A stretch of 64,000 bases of DNA from GWE2-42-39 sp963662895 (GCA_963662895.1 OY759982.1:3100001-3164000); one strand, 5' to 3'; shown: positions 1 through 7,837, numbered from the stretch's first letter. Numbers and translations are program-made. Notes: a model not told the origin generated them from the sequence alone.

Positions 1-978
1 GGTGGTTCCTGAGGTAAACAACGGGATGTTTAGATTTACCCAAAAAAAATTTATACCCGACCATTTCTTCAGCTCAGATCTAGTATTATAGGCCGATTTG
101 TTTAGTTGAGCAAATGCTGCAAGTGTTGGAAGATATTTGGACCTGGCCAGCTTGATTTGCTCCTCACTTATTTCAACTTGTTTTAGCATGGCCTGGTAGG
201 ATGGAAGTTCATTTGCCCGGAATATTTGAAGATTTTTATCCAACTCAGAATTATTTCCAATGGAATCAGCTTCTACTATAAGAGTAGAGTCAGTTGGCAG
301 ACCGGCCATCACTTTCAATAAATTTTCCTGCACCATGATGCCATCTCGAATGGTTTTTGCTATCGTTTTATTATTAGCAATTGCAACTTTTAGACGGTTG
401 ACGTCAGTTAATTTGATGAGGTGATTTTCATAATTCAACTCAGCTGCTTTGAGCACTTCCTTCAGATTTGTCAATACTTTATCTTCTAATTTCAGCTGAA
501 GCTTTAGAACCCCAATATGGTACCATGTGCTGGTAATATTATAAATAACTTCTTCTTCGGTCGCGGAGGTCAAAATTGAGTAGAGTTCCTGCTCTTTTTG
601 AGCAGCAGACATTCCGATCCAGAATTCCCGACTGTATATTAATTGTGAAATCTGCACCGTTCCACTTGCCAAATAGAGTTTGTCCATTCCTTGCAGTTGC
701 TGAAAAAGTGAAGCTAAATCACCGGGCATTCCATCCTGCGGCAACAACCAGTTCATATTATCGAACGTTATCTTTCCATAAGTTGCCGTTCCCTTTATCT
801 GTGGTAGCCCCTGTCCGACAATAGCTCTCCTTGAATAGCCCGCTTCCTGAACTTTCATCTGTGCTTTTTGCATCTCATGATTATAGCGAATGGCATGTTC
901 CAGCAACGAATCAAGGCTTGTCTGAGCCATCGAAAACGAAGCAATAATCACGAACAATCCTGCTAAAATAAACTTCAT
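1..978 (-). CDS. TolC family outer-membrane efflux protein, C-terminus beyond the window
   Basis: An open frame runs from an ATG at 978 to the window edge (326 codons, no stop). The N-terminus is a typical signal peptide (MKFILAGLFVIIASFSMAQ) and the mature part reads like the coiled-coil alpha-barrel repeats of outer-membrane efflux proteins, for example ITSTWYHIGVLKLQLKLEDK and the later segment SKYLPTLAAF. Proteins of this family form the outer-membrane exit duct of tripartite efflux pumps or secretion systems. The gene points the same way as the TetR and AraC regulator genes upstream, so it could be the first surviving structural gene of a regulated efflux operon. About 220 bases of relic and spacer sequence now separate it from the regulators. 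The family is clear; the substrate is unknown. Confidence 0.85.
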   Translation of the reverse strand, partial: MKFILAGLFVIIASFSMAQTSLDSLLEHAIRYNHEMQKAQMKVQEAGYSRRAIVGQGLPQIKGTATYGKITFDNMNWLLPQDGMPGDLASLFQQLQGMDKLYLASGTVQISQLIYSREFWIGMSAAQKEQELYSILTSATEEEVIYNITSTWYHIGVLKLQLKLEDKVLTNLKEVLKAAELNYENHLIKLTDVNRLKVAIANNKTIAKTIRDGIMVQENLLKVMAGLPTDSTLIVEADSIGNNSELDKNLQIFRANELPSYQAMLKQVEISEEQIKLARSKYLPTLAAFAQLNKSAYNTRSELKKWSGINFFWVNLNIPLFTSGTT

Positions 979-1202
979 AATTTTTATCAAGCAAGTATTT
1001 AATTTGCTAATTACCTTCCAGCTCCCTTCAATTTCTTCGACATCACCGTTCATAGTTTCTATTTTCAGTTGAATGTGACAAAGTTGTGGAAGAGGCGGAG
1101 AAGAGACTGCCCCGAAAACGATTATTACTGCCCCGAAAATGAAGTGGCTTCAATCACGAAAAAAGGATAAGTTCATTGTAGTAAACACAATAATATGTAT
1201 AG

Positions 1203-1466
1203 CGGTTTAGCCAGAAAGGGAGACCGGAAAGAGGACTAAAACATTTAAAAAACATGTACTTCGATACCGCGCTTGTATCCGGCGAATATGCATTAAAACC
1301 ATTGCAATATTTTGCCGGCTCAAAGCATATTGTATTTGGTTCAGATTTTTGCATTGCTAAAATTGCCCCGAAAATAATCAAAAACCTGGGCAAAGACGGT
1401 GGCTTTTCTGAAGATGAACTTAACGATATAGGATTCAACAATTGTTTAAAATTGTTCCCGACGTTT
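1203..1466 (+). pseudogene. C-terminal remnant of an amidohydrolase-family (ACMSD-like) enzyme
   Basis: The plus frame after the stop at 1200 reads like the last 80-90 residues of a metal-dependent amidohydrolase (Amidohydro_2). It has the YFDTAL segment, HIVFGSDF with the metal-binding aspartate, an acidic GGFSEDEL helix and the terminal NNCLKLFP motif. There is no upstream catalytic half and no start codon at a sensible place, so this is a truncated relic. Beyond about 1466 the frame continues into DNA that is the antisense of a methyltransferase fragment. The two broken genes therefore meet head on between about 1461 and 1478. The motif set makes the family call good; the original substrate cannot be told. 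Confidence 0.7.
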
Positions 1467-1477
1467 AAAAACGTACT

Positions 1478-1738
1478 ATGTAATGCAACACTTTTCTGCT
1501 CTGTACTAAGAAAGTCGCTTACAAAATTGTCGATGAGTTTTGCCCTCAGGCACATCATGGTATTTGTCTTGCCGGGAATTTTCAGTGAAGTGAAATCATA
1601 GTTCAATCGGCCGACAATCTCTATAGCCATTGCATCGTAAATGATGGGACTTTCCTTTTTGCTTTCTAATGCTTTCCCATAGAGTGGCACTAATAAAGTT
1701 TCCTTCTCCTCATTTAATATGATTTTCCTCTTTTGCAT
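1478..1738 (-). pseudogene. N-terminal fragment of a class I SAM methyltransferase (leucine carboxyl methyltransferase type)
   Basis: From an ATG at 1738 about 87 codons resemble the start of the PPM1/Tcmp-like O-methyltransferase family. LLVPLYGKALESKK and TNTMMCLRAKLIDNFV are typical of its N-terminal region, and the match stops at SVALH. That is just where the SAM-binding glycine motif should follow. The remaining frame to 1154 is antisense to the amidohydrolase relic and is not methyltransferase. The start lies 16 bases after the AraC stop, so the gene was probably the third member of the TetR-AraC operon before truncation. Without the SAM motif it cannot be active. Confidence 0.7.
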
Positions 1739-1754
1739 GACGGATAAATTCAGA

Positions 1755-2744
1755 TTAATGCAATATCTGACTCGGATTAATGCCAAATTCCTTTTTAAAT
1801 GCTTCGGCAAAATGACTGAGGTTACTGTAGCCAACTGAAGTTCCTGCCTCCGAAACACTTAATGCGGCATTTTCGATGAGTTGTTTGGCTTTCAGCATTC
1901 GCTGTTGCCTCAAATAACCATACACCGTATTATTGAATAATTCCTTAAATCCCAATCGTAGTTTATATTCATTAAGCCCAACAAGCCGGGACAGTTCGGT
2001 AATTGATGGAGGCATTTCCAAATTTTTTTTGAGCATTTGCTGGGCTTGATAAACCTGCTCTTTTTCTCTTGTTCTCAGTATTGTCTTTTTTACCTGTTGT
2101 TCCTCAAATTGCAGAAAGAAAAGTGTAATCAATTCAAATACTTTACTTTCGAGATACAGTTTTCGCAACTCGCCCGAAAAGGAGTTATTATGAAGAGCAC
2201 TGATGCCCAACTGAATTTCCGGCGTTAGTGACGGAATTTGCAACATTACCTCTTTCATTTTTTCTTGCACACTGGTATCCAAGTTCTTCTTTTTAAAAAG
2301 AACCTCCAGGTATTTCCCGATGAATTCAGGAAAAATAATCAGACAGGTAAAATCGTTTTTCCCTCCTGATTCATAGGTGTGTATTTCGTTTATTGATGAT
2401 GATATAAGATATGCTCCCTGTTGAAACAGCAACTCAGAACCGGCCTCAGAGGCAACAAGTGTGGCATGTCCGCTCATTCCATTGGTAAAAACCATTGAAT
2501 AATAGGGTTGTGTTGAATCAGGTATATAGTTAAAAACTGTTTTCGTTGTAACCACCATATCTTCCACTATTAATACAGCCATCCCGTCCAGCACATCTCT
2601 GTACCATATCTGACCACTACCAATATGCTCCGGGATAACATAAAGATGATCTCCTTCCACCGAATTTTTAAATCCGATATGTTTGCCCACTTTCATCAGG
2701 AACTCTGCAAGGTTTTGATATGGAGGATAAATAGCTATATGCAT
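1755..2744 (-). CDS. AraC family transcriptional regulator
   Basis: A 329-residue protein with two helix-turn-helix units at its C-terminus. The first includes SITELSRLVGLNEYKLRLGF (about 245-265) and the second SVSEAGTSVGYSNLSHFAEA, followed by FKKEFGINPSQ, the standard end of an AraC/XylS DNA-binding domain. The N-terminal 220 residues are a presumed ligand-binding region without an obvious cupin signature, similar in layout to PchR-type regulators. The gene starts 12 bases after the TetR gene on the same strand, so the two are probably co-transcribed. The effector is unknown. Likely targets are the adjacent efflux or methyltransferase genes (inference). Confidence 0.9.
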   Translation of the reverse strand: MHIAIYPPYQNLAEFLMKVGKHIGFKNSVEGDHLYVIPEHIGSGQIWYRDVLDGMAVLIVEDMVVTTKTVFNYIPDSTQPYYSMVFTNGMSGHATLVASEAGSELLFQQGAYLISSSINEIHTYESGGKNDFTCLIIFPEFIGKYLEVLFKKKNLDTSVQEKMKEVMLQIPSLTPEIQLGISALHNNSFSGELRKLYLESKVFELITLFFLQFEEQQVKKTILRTREKEQVYQAQQMLKKNLEMPPSITELSRLVGLNEYKLRLGFKELFNNTVYGYLRQQRMLKAKQLIENAALSVSEAGTSVGYSNLSHFAEAFKKEFGINPSQILH

Positions 2745-2756
2745 AAACGATTTATT

Positions 2757-3350
2757 TTAATCCAATAATAAATCTATCAGTTGGTTGACGGATAATAAAC
2801 AAGCTTCTTCTGCTAACTGAATATCGTTATACATCAATAATGAATCGACAATGGAACCATCGATTAACATGCCGATGTGGAAACAGAGTGTATGAATATT
2901 AATCTTTCGCCTTATTTCACCACTTTCGACTGCCTCGTTGAGAATTTCTGTCAATACTTCGATGAATTGTTTGAAATGTTCCTCGTTTTTTTTTCTTAAA
3001 ATCCGGTGCCTGGGATATTCGGCAAAAAGATTTAAAATGTTCACTTCCTTATCTGCTCCAACAAGTTTACTAACATTCCTGAAAGGCTCAAAGGTTAACC
3101 TGATTAAACTGTTTATCTTCTCCCCCAGGGGATACTTATCAACTTCAGAAAATTTGGCATCATCCAAATAAGCAAAGAAAAAATCATCAACCGTTTCAAT
3201 AAATAAATGTTCTTTACTTTTGAAATGATGATAAAACGCCCCTTTCGAAGTTCCTGCTTTTTCAATGATTTCGTTAATTCCGACCGAATATCCTTTGGTC
3301 AGGAATAATCGCATTGCCGTGTTTTTGATTCTGTTTTTTGTAATATTCAT
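2757..3350 (-). CDS. TetR/AcrR family transcriptional repressor
   Basis: A 197-residue protein with an N-terminal TetR helix-turn-helix: AMRLFLTKGYSVGINEIIEK, then AGTSKGAFYHHFKSKEHLF at about residues 31-49, the usual recognition-helix signature. The C-terminal two thirds is the variable ligand-binding and dimerisation domain. The length fits the family. A perfect 14-base palindrome lies 15 bases upstream of the ATG, which suggests autorepression. The gene heads a leftward operon with the AraC regulator. A TolC-type gene further downstream fits the common TetR-controlled efflux arrangement, although the relics in between make co-transcription uncertain. Confidence 0.92.
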   Translation of the reverse strand: MNITKNRIKNTAMRLFLTKGYSVGINEIIEKAGTSKGAFYHHFKSKEHLFIETVDDFFFAYLDDAKFSEVDKYPLGEKINSLIRLTFEPFRNVSKLVGADKEVNILNLFAEYPRHRILRKKNEEHFKQFIEVLTEILNEAVESGEIRRKINIHTLCFHIGMLIDGSIVDSLLMYNDIQLAEEACLLSVNQLIDLLLD

Positions 3351-3364
3351 GTTTCATAAAATAG

Positions 3365-3378
3365 ACAGACCGGTCTGT
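3365..3378. promoter_or_regulatory. TetR-type operator palindrome
   Basis: The sequence ACAGACCGGTCTGT is a perfect 14-base inverted repeat centred 22 bases upstream of the TetR start codon. Palindromes of the form AGACnGGTCT are well-known operators for TetR/AcrR regulators in many bacteria. Its position between gene and presumed promoter indicates autoregulation of the TetR-AraC operon. No divergent gene starts on the other side, so it probably serves this operon only. Confidence 0.8.
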
Positions 3379-3729
3379 AAACATATTGAAATTTGTGCTA
3401 TTTTAAAACAGATTGAAGGTTTTTGTAGAGAAATAGTACGCTTCGACAAACCAGATTACTTGCACGGAAAGCTTCTGAATGGGTTGTAAGGAATTAATGC
3501 GAATCAAAGATTAAACTTTAAGAGTAAAAATAGGATGCGTTCCATCCGTAATTCCAATTCTGTAACCGGTTGGATAAAATGCGGTATCTGTTTCGAAATT
3601 TATCGGGCATGGTTTTATATTTTATTTAATATTGACATTATTCCTGCTATAGCCCGTTAGTGATTCGAATGTACCAACCATATTACCCAACGTTTTTCCC
3701 GGTTTTGAATCCGTTTTGTTTTTATGATT

Positions 3730-4020
3730 CATTGGTGCACCGGTAGGGGCAACCCTTTGTGATTTTTGTTTCATTCGTATTATTACCCATTGTTTGTGGT
3801 TGTCCCGTTAATTGCCGGTTATCCCAAAATATTGGATTGCGGGGGAATTTATTAGGGCAGACACACTGGTTTGCCCCTACGGTGCGCACGGCAATATTTT
3901 CGATGATGCAATGAAAATGGTAGGCGTAATAACCATTTGATGGCACCGCATATTGGGATATTTGTTTTCCAATGTATACCATTTTTTCTCATAGTGCCAT
4001 ATAATAGACGCTCTGTAGGG
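3730..4020 (-). pseudogene. Relic of a REP-associated tyrosine (RAYT, IS200-like) transposase
   Basis: In a minus-strand frame with no intact gene, a YAV segment is followed shortly by YHFHCIIENI and VGANQCVCP. This resembles the HUH core of RAYT proteins (normally MPNHFHxI) and the variable insert after it. The match is short and interrupted. A second relic with a better-preserved motif lies at 5466-5690, and the two share flanking DNA (the bases around 4000 and around 5640 both read ATAATAGACGCT). The remainder of 3379-4260 holds no convincing gene. Confidence 0.5.
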
Positions 4021-4261
4021 GGTACACCGAAAAAACGAATCGAATTCGAATTAACAATTTGTTTAAGGAAAAATTCAATCCGGGAGGTTGAAAAAAATAT
4101 CAAGGAGAAAATTTTGTTTAACCTAAAACTCCTACTTGACACTGCTACTGCAAGAGTTCTTATTTGTTGGAAAAAGATTTTCCACTATTGGAAATGAACC
4201 CGGCACTATTCTCTAAAAACCTGTACCTGTTAGCATACAGAGTCTATTCATTCAATGAAGT

Positions 4262-4330
4262 TAAACAGTCATAGTAAGCGACATCTTTGTCGCACCTGCG
4301 TGCCCCAAGAACGCCTATTTATTATGGTGT
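4262..4330 (-). repeat. Partial attC-like repeat edge
   Basis: Read on the minus strand from 4330, this begins CATAATAAATAGGCGTTCT and continues to GGCACGCAG, matching the first 25-30 bases of the two 166-169-bp repeats at 6595-6760 and 7882-8050. Similarity then stops. The sequence goes on with a small hairpin (GCGAC/GTCGC) and a GTTTAAC that could be a recombination core. It may be a diverged or rearranged copy of the same site family. It lies about 100 bases before the VWA gene. Confidence 0.4.
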
Positions 4331-4434
4331 AATTCTTTATTATTTTTAAATTAATTTATTTATTACTATTGACATATTATGTTTTTATAATTAAATTACA
4401 TCAATTATTAATAACTCTATAAATTAAATTACAA

Positions 4435-5097
4435 ATGAAAAGACCACATTTAAATTTCAATTCTGAAGAAGGCTTCAAAGTTGATGTAATGCTTTTAGCT
4501 GACAATACAGGAAGTATGAGTACAGCTATTAATGATGTAAAAGCAAACTTTGTGAATGCGTATCAATCTTTACTCACTACAACAAAATGGGATGCTCAAG
4601 TTGGTGTGTCGTATTACAAAGACAGTGTTGATAGAGATCCTTTCGTTGTGCTCGCTAAAATAACAGATGATAGCAGCGTTCTGCAAGCAGCCGTTAATAA
4701 TTTGGGCGCAAGTGGCGGTGGGGATCAACCTGAAGGACAGTTATATGCACTAACTCAACTGGCTGATCGAAAAGTTACCGGATGGCGTGCAGGAGCAACC
4801 AGGGTTATTTGCTGGTTTGGAGACCAACCGGGGCATGATCCTGTTACGATAAATGGAGAACGATGTACCACTGAAAGCACTATCGAGACATTGCTGCACA
4901 CAAACATTTTTGTTTGTGCTTTTAGTATGTCTCCATCCAATAATCTTAATGGAAGTCAGGGTGGAAGCCCTAATCAGGCAATTAACATTACCAATGAGAC
5001 CAATGGCGTTCGCGATGGTGAATATTGCCTTCTTAATGTAAGTCAAGCCGGAGTTACGGAGTTTATATTTAGTTTCATATCGAAACACACTCCGTAA
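4435..5097 (+). CDS. Stand-alone von Willebrand factor A (VWA) domain protein
   Basis: A 220-residue protein that is essentially one VWA domain. Near the N-terminus, VDVMLLADNTGSMS (residues 16-29) carries the metal-ion-dependent adhesion site with D23, T25 and S27. Further on, SGGGDQPEGQLYALTQLA and RVICWFGDQPGHD are typical later strands of the fold. No signal peptide or membrane segment is visible, so it is probably cytoplasmic. VWA domains bind partner proteins through the metal site, but no AAA ATPase partner lies next to it. It stands alone in AT-rich DNA in the accessory island, with its own terminator. The function is unknown. Confidence 0.75.
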   Translation: MKRPHLNFNSEEGFKVDVMLLADNTGSMSTAINDVKANFVNAYQSLLTTTKWDAQVGVSYYKDSVDRDPFVVLAKITDDSSVLQAAVNNLGASGGGDQPEGQLYALTQLADRKVTGWRAGATRVICWFGDQPGHDPVTINGERCTTESTIETLLHTNIFVCAFSMSPSNNLNGSQGGSPNQAINITNETNGVRDGEYCLLNVSQAGVTEFIFSFISKHTP

Positions 5098-5183
5098 TTA
5101 ATCTTGAGAGTCGAACTTAAAGGTAACATGTTTCTAATGAGCAATTGTTTCGTAAATTTTATATGTCACTTGTTGGATAAGAA

Positions 5184-5220
5184 AATAAAACCCATCATTA
5201 CAAAAATGATGGGTTTTATT
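5184..5220 (+). terminator. Intrinsic terminator after the VWA gene
   Basis: A perfect 16-base stem (AATAAAACCCATCATT, 5184-5199, with its complement at 5205-5220) closes a five-base loop and has a T-rich 3' arm. It lies 87 bases after the VWA stop codon. The A/T-flanked symmetry would also let it work leftwards. Confidence 0.85.
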
Positions 5221-5351
5221 TTCAACAAAGTTGAGGTTTTGATTATCTCCTATTTATGCCGTTTTTTGAAAAAATTATGGTAACGTTTTATTGTATAATT
5301 TTCATGTATTAAATTCCTGATCTATTATATATTGATTAATATTACTTGCTG

Positions 5352-5460
5352 CTAACATTTTTGTTTTATCCATCGTTCTGGCAATTTATTGTTAAAAGTA
5401 AAAATAATAAATAAAATTAACGCCTGGTTTTGAGCGATTTATAGTAATGAATAAAATATC
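5352..5460. repeat. Left member of a diverged direct-repeat pair bracketing the cassette region
   Basis: About 75 bases (core 5387-5460) resemble 10336-10410 in the same orientation at roughly three quarters identity. Both share ATTGTTAAAA, TAAAAATAATAAA, AGCGRTTTATA and ATAAAATA blocks. On the minus strand both are followed by GATGGATAAAACA and then a GTT-containing core. The pair encloses the YdeI, PP-loop and HEPN units. It may represent the flanks of an inserted segment, or two copies of a second type of recombination site. Confidence 0.5.
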
Positions 5461-5465
5461 GTTGA

Positions 5466-5690
5466 GCTTATCCCCGTCATCCGTTATGGGCATGGCATTA
5501 TGCTCCTTCTTTCCAAAAGAAATACATATTTCCCGGTCAATACAGGCTTCGTCTCCACACGAAGGGCATATCTCCCGGGTGATTCGTTGAAGCAACGATT
5601 TCCAATATGGCGTGAAAATGATTGGGCATCACTGCATATAATAATAGACGCTATGCAGAAGGTTATAACGAAAGGGCCCTCCAATTTACG
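5466..5690 (-). pseudogene. Relic of a RAYT (IS200-like HUH) transposase with the HUH motif preserved
   Basis: On the minus strand the bases around 5640-5600 encode AVMPNHFHAILEIV, the hallmark HUH segment of REP-associated tyrosine transposases, followed by NHPGDMPFVWRRSLY and then a stop. Neither the N-terminal part nor the catalytic tyrosine helix can be found in frame, so this is a fragment. A second, more decayed relic lies at 3730-4020. RAYT proteins process REP-type palindromes; no clear REP partner was identified next to it. Confidence 0.65.
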
Positions 5691-5730
5691 CCAATCTACC
5701 TTAATGTCAAATAGGTTGATAATAAAACCG

Positions 5731-5840
5731 GAAGCCTTAATCAGAAGTTGTGAAAGCCTTAATCGGAAGTTGCGGAAGCCTTATCCAAACGTTCCGGAAG
5801 CCTTAATCAGGAACTCTGGAAGCCTTAATCCTTAGCCAAA
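5731..5840. repeat. 22-bp tandem repeat, five units
   Basis: Five units start at 5731, 5753, 5775, 5797 and 5819, an exact 22-base period. Each begins RAAGCCTTAATC (unit 3 reads GAAGCCTTATCC) and ends in a variable 10-base stretch. Units 1 and 2 are closest; unit 5 keeps only the first half. The exact spacing without unique spacers makes this a minisatellite, not CRISPR. It lies in a gene-free stretch between the RAYT relic and the YdeI gene. Confidence 0.85.
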
Positions 5841-5952
5841 GAGGGTTGATTGCTAATTCCTCACCGAAAACAGCAAACCGGAAACCGGAAAAAGCGGATT
5901 AAAAACACTATCTGTAAATATCTGACCGGCAGGTGATGTTTAGTTCAACACT

Positions 5953-5995
5953 GCCTCCAATACAAAGCGTATGCAAGCAACGCTTTATTGGAGGC
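5953..5995. repeat. Long hairpin downstream of the YdeI gene, possible terminator or attC-like site
   Basis: GCCTCCAATA (5953-5962) pairs with TATTGGAGGC at the other end, and an inner AAGCGT/ACGCTT stem closes on a nine-base loop. It lies 20 bases after the YdeI stop. On the minus strand it is preceded by CTGCTAATTAG and followed by GTTGAAC, a layout compatible with a short integron attC hairpin. It could equally be a terminator. The rest of 5221-6015 has no gene apart from the features listed. Confidence 0.5.
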
Positions 5996-6015
5996 TAATT
6001 AGCAGAAGTTTTTTT

Positions 6016-6582
6016 TCAATAATATTTTTCAATTCCTCCAAATCCTTTTATCATTTTGTTCTCTTTGGTTTTGTCGATAAAATTGTTCAAACGTTTCTCA
6101 AATTCCTCTGGTCTCTTTCTTGCACTTTCTATATATGCAATTCGGATTCGTCTATATGGTTCTGACATTTTCTGAAAATTTTCCCAAGTACTTTTATCCG
6201 TTTTCAATTTCTCTATAATATCTTTTGGAAAAACAAACTTTTCTTTCGTTACTTTTTCTATGTCTTCGAGTACAGACTTGTGAATCAGTCTATTTTCAAG
6301 CAACCATTTAAGTCGTTCCTTATTAGCTTGGGAATAGGACGAGTTGTTTCTTCTTTTACAAAAGCGTTGTACTGTCGCTTCCTTGTTGAGTGATTTGACT
6401 GTAGTGTCAATCCACCCAAAACACAGAGCTTCCTCAACTGCATCATTGTACAAGATCCTCTTTTTTCCTGTTTCTTTTTTTGGATATTCCAACCAAACAT
6501 CATCCCTTGTCTCAAAATTGTTTTCGAGCCATTTTCTCCAATCCTGTCTGTTTGTAAAATATTTGGTTTCTATATTTGCCAT
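6016..6582 (-). CDS. YdeI/OmpD-associated (OmdA) family protein
   Basis: A 188-residue protein of the YdeI/OmdA family, sometimes annotated as bacteriocin-protection proteins. Diagnostic segments are DVWLEYPKKETGKKRILYND, the EALCFGWIDT motif and the RRNNSSYSQANKERLKWL stretch. The C-terminal part, with EPYRRIRIAYIESARKRPEEF, is the usual helical end. It is soluble and has no signal peptide. The biochemical function of the family is unsettled. The ATG follows a short leader (TTTTGAAAAATG) that almost matches the leader of the HEPN gene at 10255, which supports the view that both are mobile gene cassettes. A hairpin follows the stop. Confidence 0.85.
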   Translation of the reverse strand: MANIETKYFTNRQDWRKWLENNFETRDDVWLEYPKKETGKKRILYNDAVEEALCFGWIDTTVKSLNKEATVQRFCKRRNNSSYSQANKERLKWLLENRLIHKSVLEDIEKVTKEKFVFPKDIIEKLKTDKSTWENFQKMSEPYRRIRIAYIESARKRPEEFEKRLNNFIDKTKENKMIKGFGGIEKYY

Positions 6583-6594
6583 TTTTCAAAATTG

Positions 6595-6760
6595 CTACAA
6601 CGGTAAATTGGTCGGGTAAGCCGAGGGAACTTCCCCCTCAGCTTCTCACTGAACCACACTTGAACCACTCTGCTCATCCGGCCCTTGTTATACAATCTAA
6701 GCATTTCAACCTGCCGTTCATGCCTGGCACTGCGTGCTAGAACGCCTATTTATTAGCGGT
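6595..6760 (-). repeat. attC-like repeat 1 (166 bp) between the PP-loop and YdeI genes
   Basis: This copy and the one at 7882-8050 are near-identical over about 150 bases. Read on the minus strand it starts at the end of the PP-loop gene with CCGCTAATAAATAGGCG and ends ACCGTTGTAGC just before the YdeI leader. The first edge (CGCTAA) is the reverse complement of TTAGCG at the start of the PP-loop unit (7887-7882), as expected for an integron cassette's own attC. Inside, a 34-base segment beginning GGGCCGGATGAGC and ending GTGTGGTTC can fold like group II intron domain V. A GGGGGAA/TTCCC hairpin and GGCTTACCCGACC follow, resembling domain VI and an intron 3' end. Confidence 0.65.
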
Positions 6761-7837
6761 TGTTATTTTTTTCATCATATAAGAAAAAGCACGATTCATT
6801 TTAGAGGTGTGATTTTCTAATGATAGTGGTTGATAGGAAATTGCTTTTTCGATATCATTTTCTGTCAGTTCTAGATATTGCAAAACTTGCTGATAATTTG
6901 ATGGTCTTTCATGTATCTTATCAGCATCGAATAGTTGGATTGCTTTATCGCGTGTTATTTCATCACGTCTAACCATATTGCTATATTGACATTTGCGACG
7001 TTCGTATCCGTAAATTCTGTTTCGGATATAATTGGTTAATGGTTCAGCAATGCAGTCTAAATGTTTAGAATATTCTCGATTTGTCTCATCCTGCCAGCCG
7101 AGCTCTTTTTTGATAATGTTTCCCATTTCTTTGTCGCTTGGATTTTCAATGAAGAACAAAGGTCTAACTTCTCTGCTAAGCTTTCCTGTCTTTTTATAAA
7201 GTGAATGAGTAAACATATTTAGATTTGGAAAAATTAGAAAATCATTTAACTGTTTTCTTGTCATATTTTTTTCGATTTTCATGATGTGCTTGAACCTTGC
7301 GATATCTTGTATAGAGTCTGGCACAAAAGAGTCGTTTTCCAAAGGAGATGTCCCGTATAGAATGATTGGTATCGAGTACTCTTTAGCAACTTTAAGAACA
7401 TTTGCTTTTGTTGCAATGTCACAAGCTCCGCAAATGTCCCCAGAATATTTTAACATGTTTTGGTAAATCTTTTTTTGAATATTAAAATCCGGTTTGCAAA
7501 AAATATGTTTTACTCCGGTAATCTTTATTGCTCTGTCAATGTTATCTAATGCGAGTTGGCTAAATAAACCATTGTCATAAGTCATTGCCAAGACATTCAA
7601 TTTGTAAACAATTACGGCGAGGTGCAAAATATAGGTACTATCTTTTCCCCCACTTAAAGGTACAAGTGCATCGTATTCATTTTTTTTATTTTTCGCAGCT
7701 TGGAAAATTTCGAGAAGCTTATCCTCTCCAATTGGTTTAAACTCCTTTTTCGCAGAACATATTGAACACACACCGTTGTCATCGAATGTTAGTCCAGGAT
7801 AATTTTCGTCAAGAAGACACTCTTTGCATGTTTTCAT
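6746..7837 (-). CDS. N-acetyl sugar amidotransferase-like PP-loop protein (WbpG/PseA type)
   Basis: A 363-residue PP-loop ATP pyrophosphatase. Cysteines 4, 7, 24 and 27 (CKEC and CSIC) form an N-terminal zinc site. SGGKDS at 62-67 is the ATP-binding PP loop, and DICGACD holds a further Cys pair (135, 138). The layout matches the family that converts an acetamido sugar to an acetamidino sugar in O-antigen and flagellar glycan pathways, working with an HisH/HisF-like ammonia source. No such partner or glycan cluster is adjacent. It stands as a single-gene unit between two attC-like repeats, and its last codons and TAG stop lie in the repeat edge. Function by family is good; the substrate is unknown. 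Confidence 0.85.
   Translation of the reverse strand: MKTCKECLLDENYPGLTFDDNGVCSICSAKKEFKPIGEDKLLEIFQAAKNKKNEYDALVPLSGGKDSTYILHLAVIVYKLNVLAMTYDNGLFSQLALDNIDRAIKITGVKHIFCKPDFNIQKKIYQNMLKYSGDICGACDIATKANVLKVAKEYSIPIILYGTSPLENDSFVPDSIQDIARFKHIMKIEKNMTRKQLNDFLIFPNLNMFTHSLYKKTGKLSREVRPLFFIENPSDKEMGNIIKKELGWQDETNREYSKHLDCIAEPLTNYIRNRIYGYERRKCQYSNMVRRDEITRDKAIQLFDADKIHERPSNYQQVLQYLELTENDIEKAISYQPLSLENHTSKMNRAFSYMMKKITTANK

Noticed and set aside
1254..1601. The 115-residue plus frame as an intact gene
   Set aside because: Only its first 70 residues resemble an amidohydrolase tail; the rest is antisense to a methyltransferase fragment, so it is a relic junction.
1154..1858. The 234-residue minus frame as one protein
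   Set aside because: Its start lies inside the AraC gene and its end is antisense to the amidohydrolase relic; only codons 1738-1478 are methyltransferase-like.
3722..4197. Three overlapping 86-96-residue frames as small genes
   Set aside because: They overlap in different frames around a decayed HUH transposase motif and a degenerate repeat; no frame is convincing as a functional gene.
5731..5840. Possible CRISPR array
   Set aside because: Units are 22 bases with no unique spacers of constant length between conserved repeats, and no cas genes are present; it is a tandem minisatellite.
6746..7837. PP-loop amidotransferase as part of the sugar operon at 12.9-17.5 kb
   Set aside because: It is 5 kb away on the other strand, separated by two IS elements and a tRNA, and is flanked by cassette-type repeats; no link can be supported.
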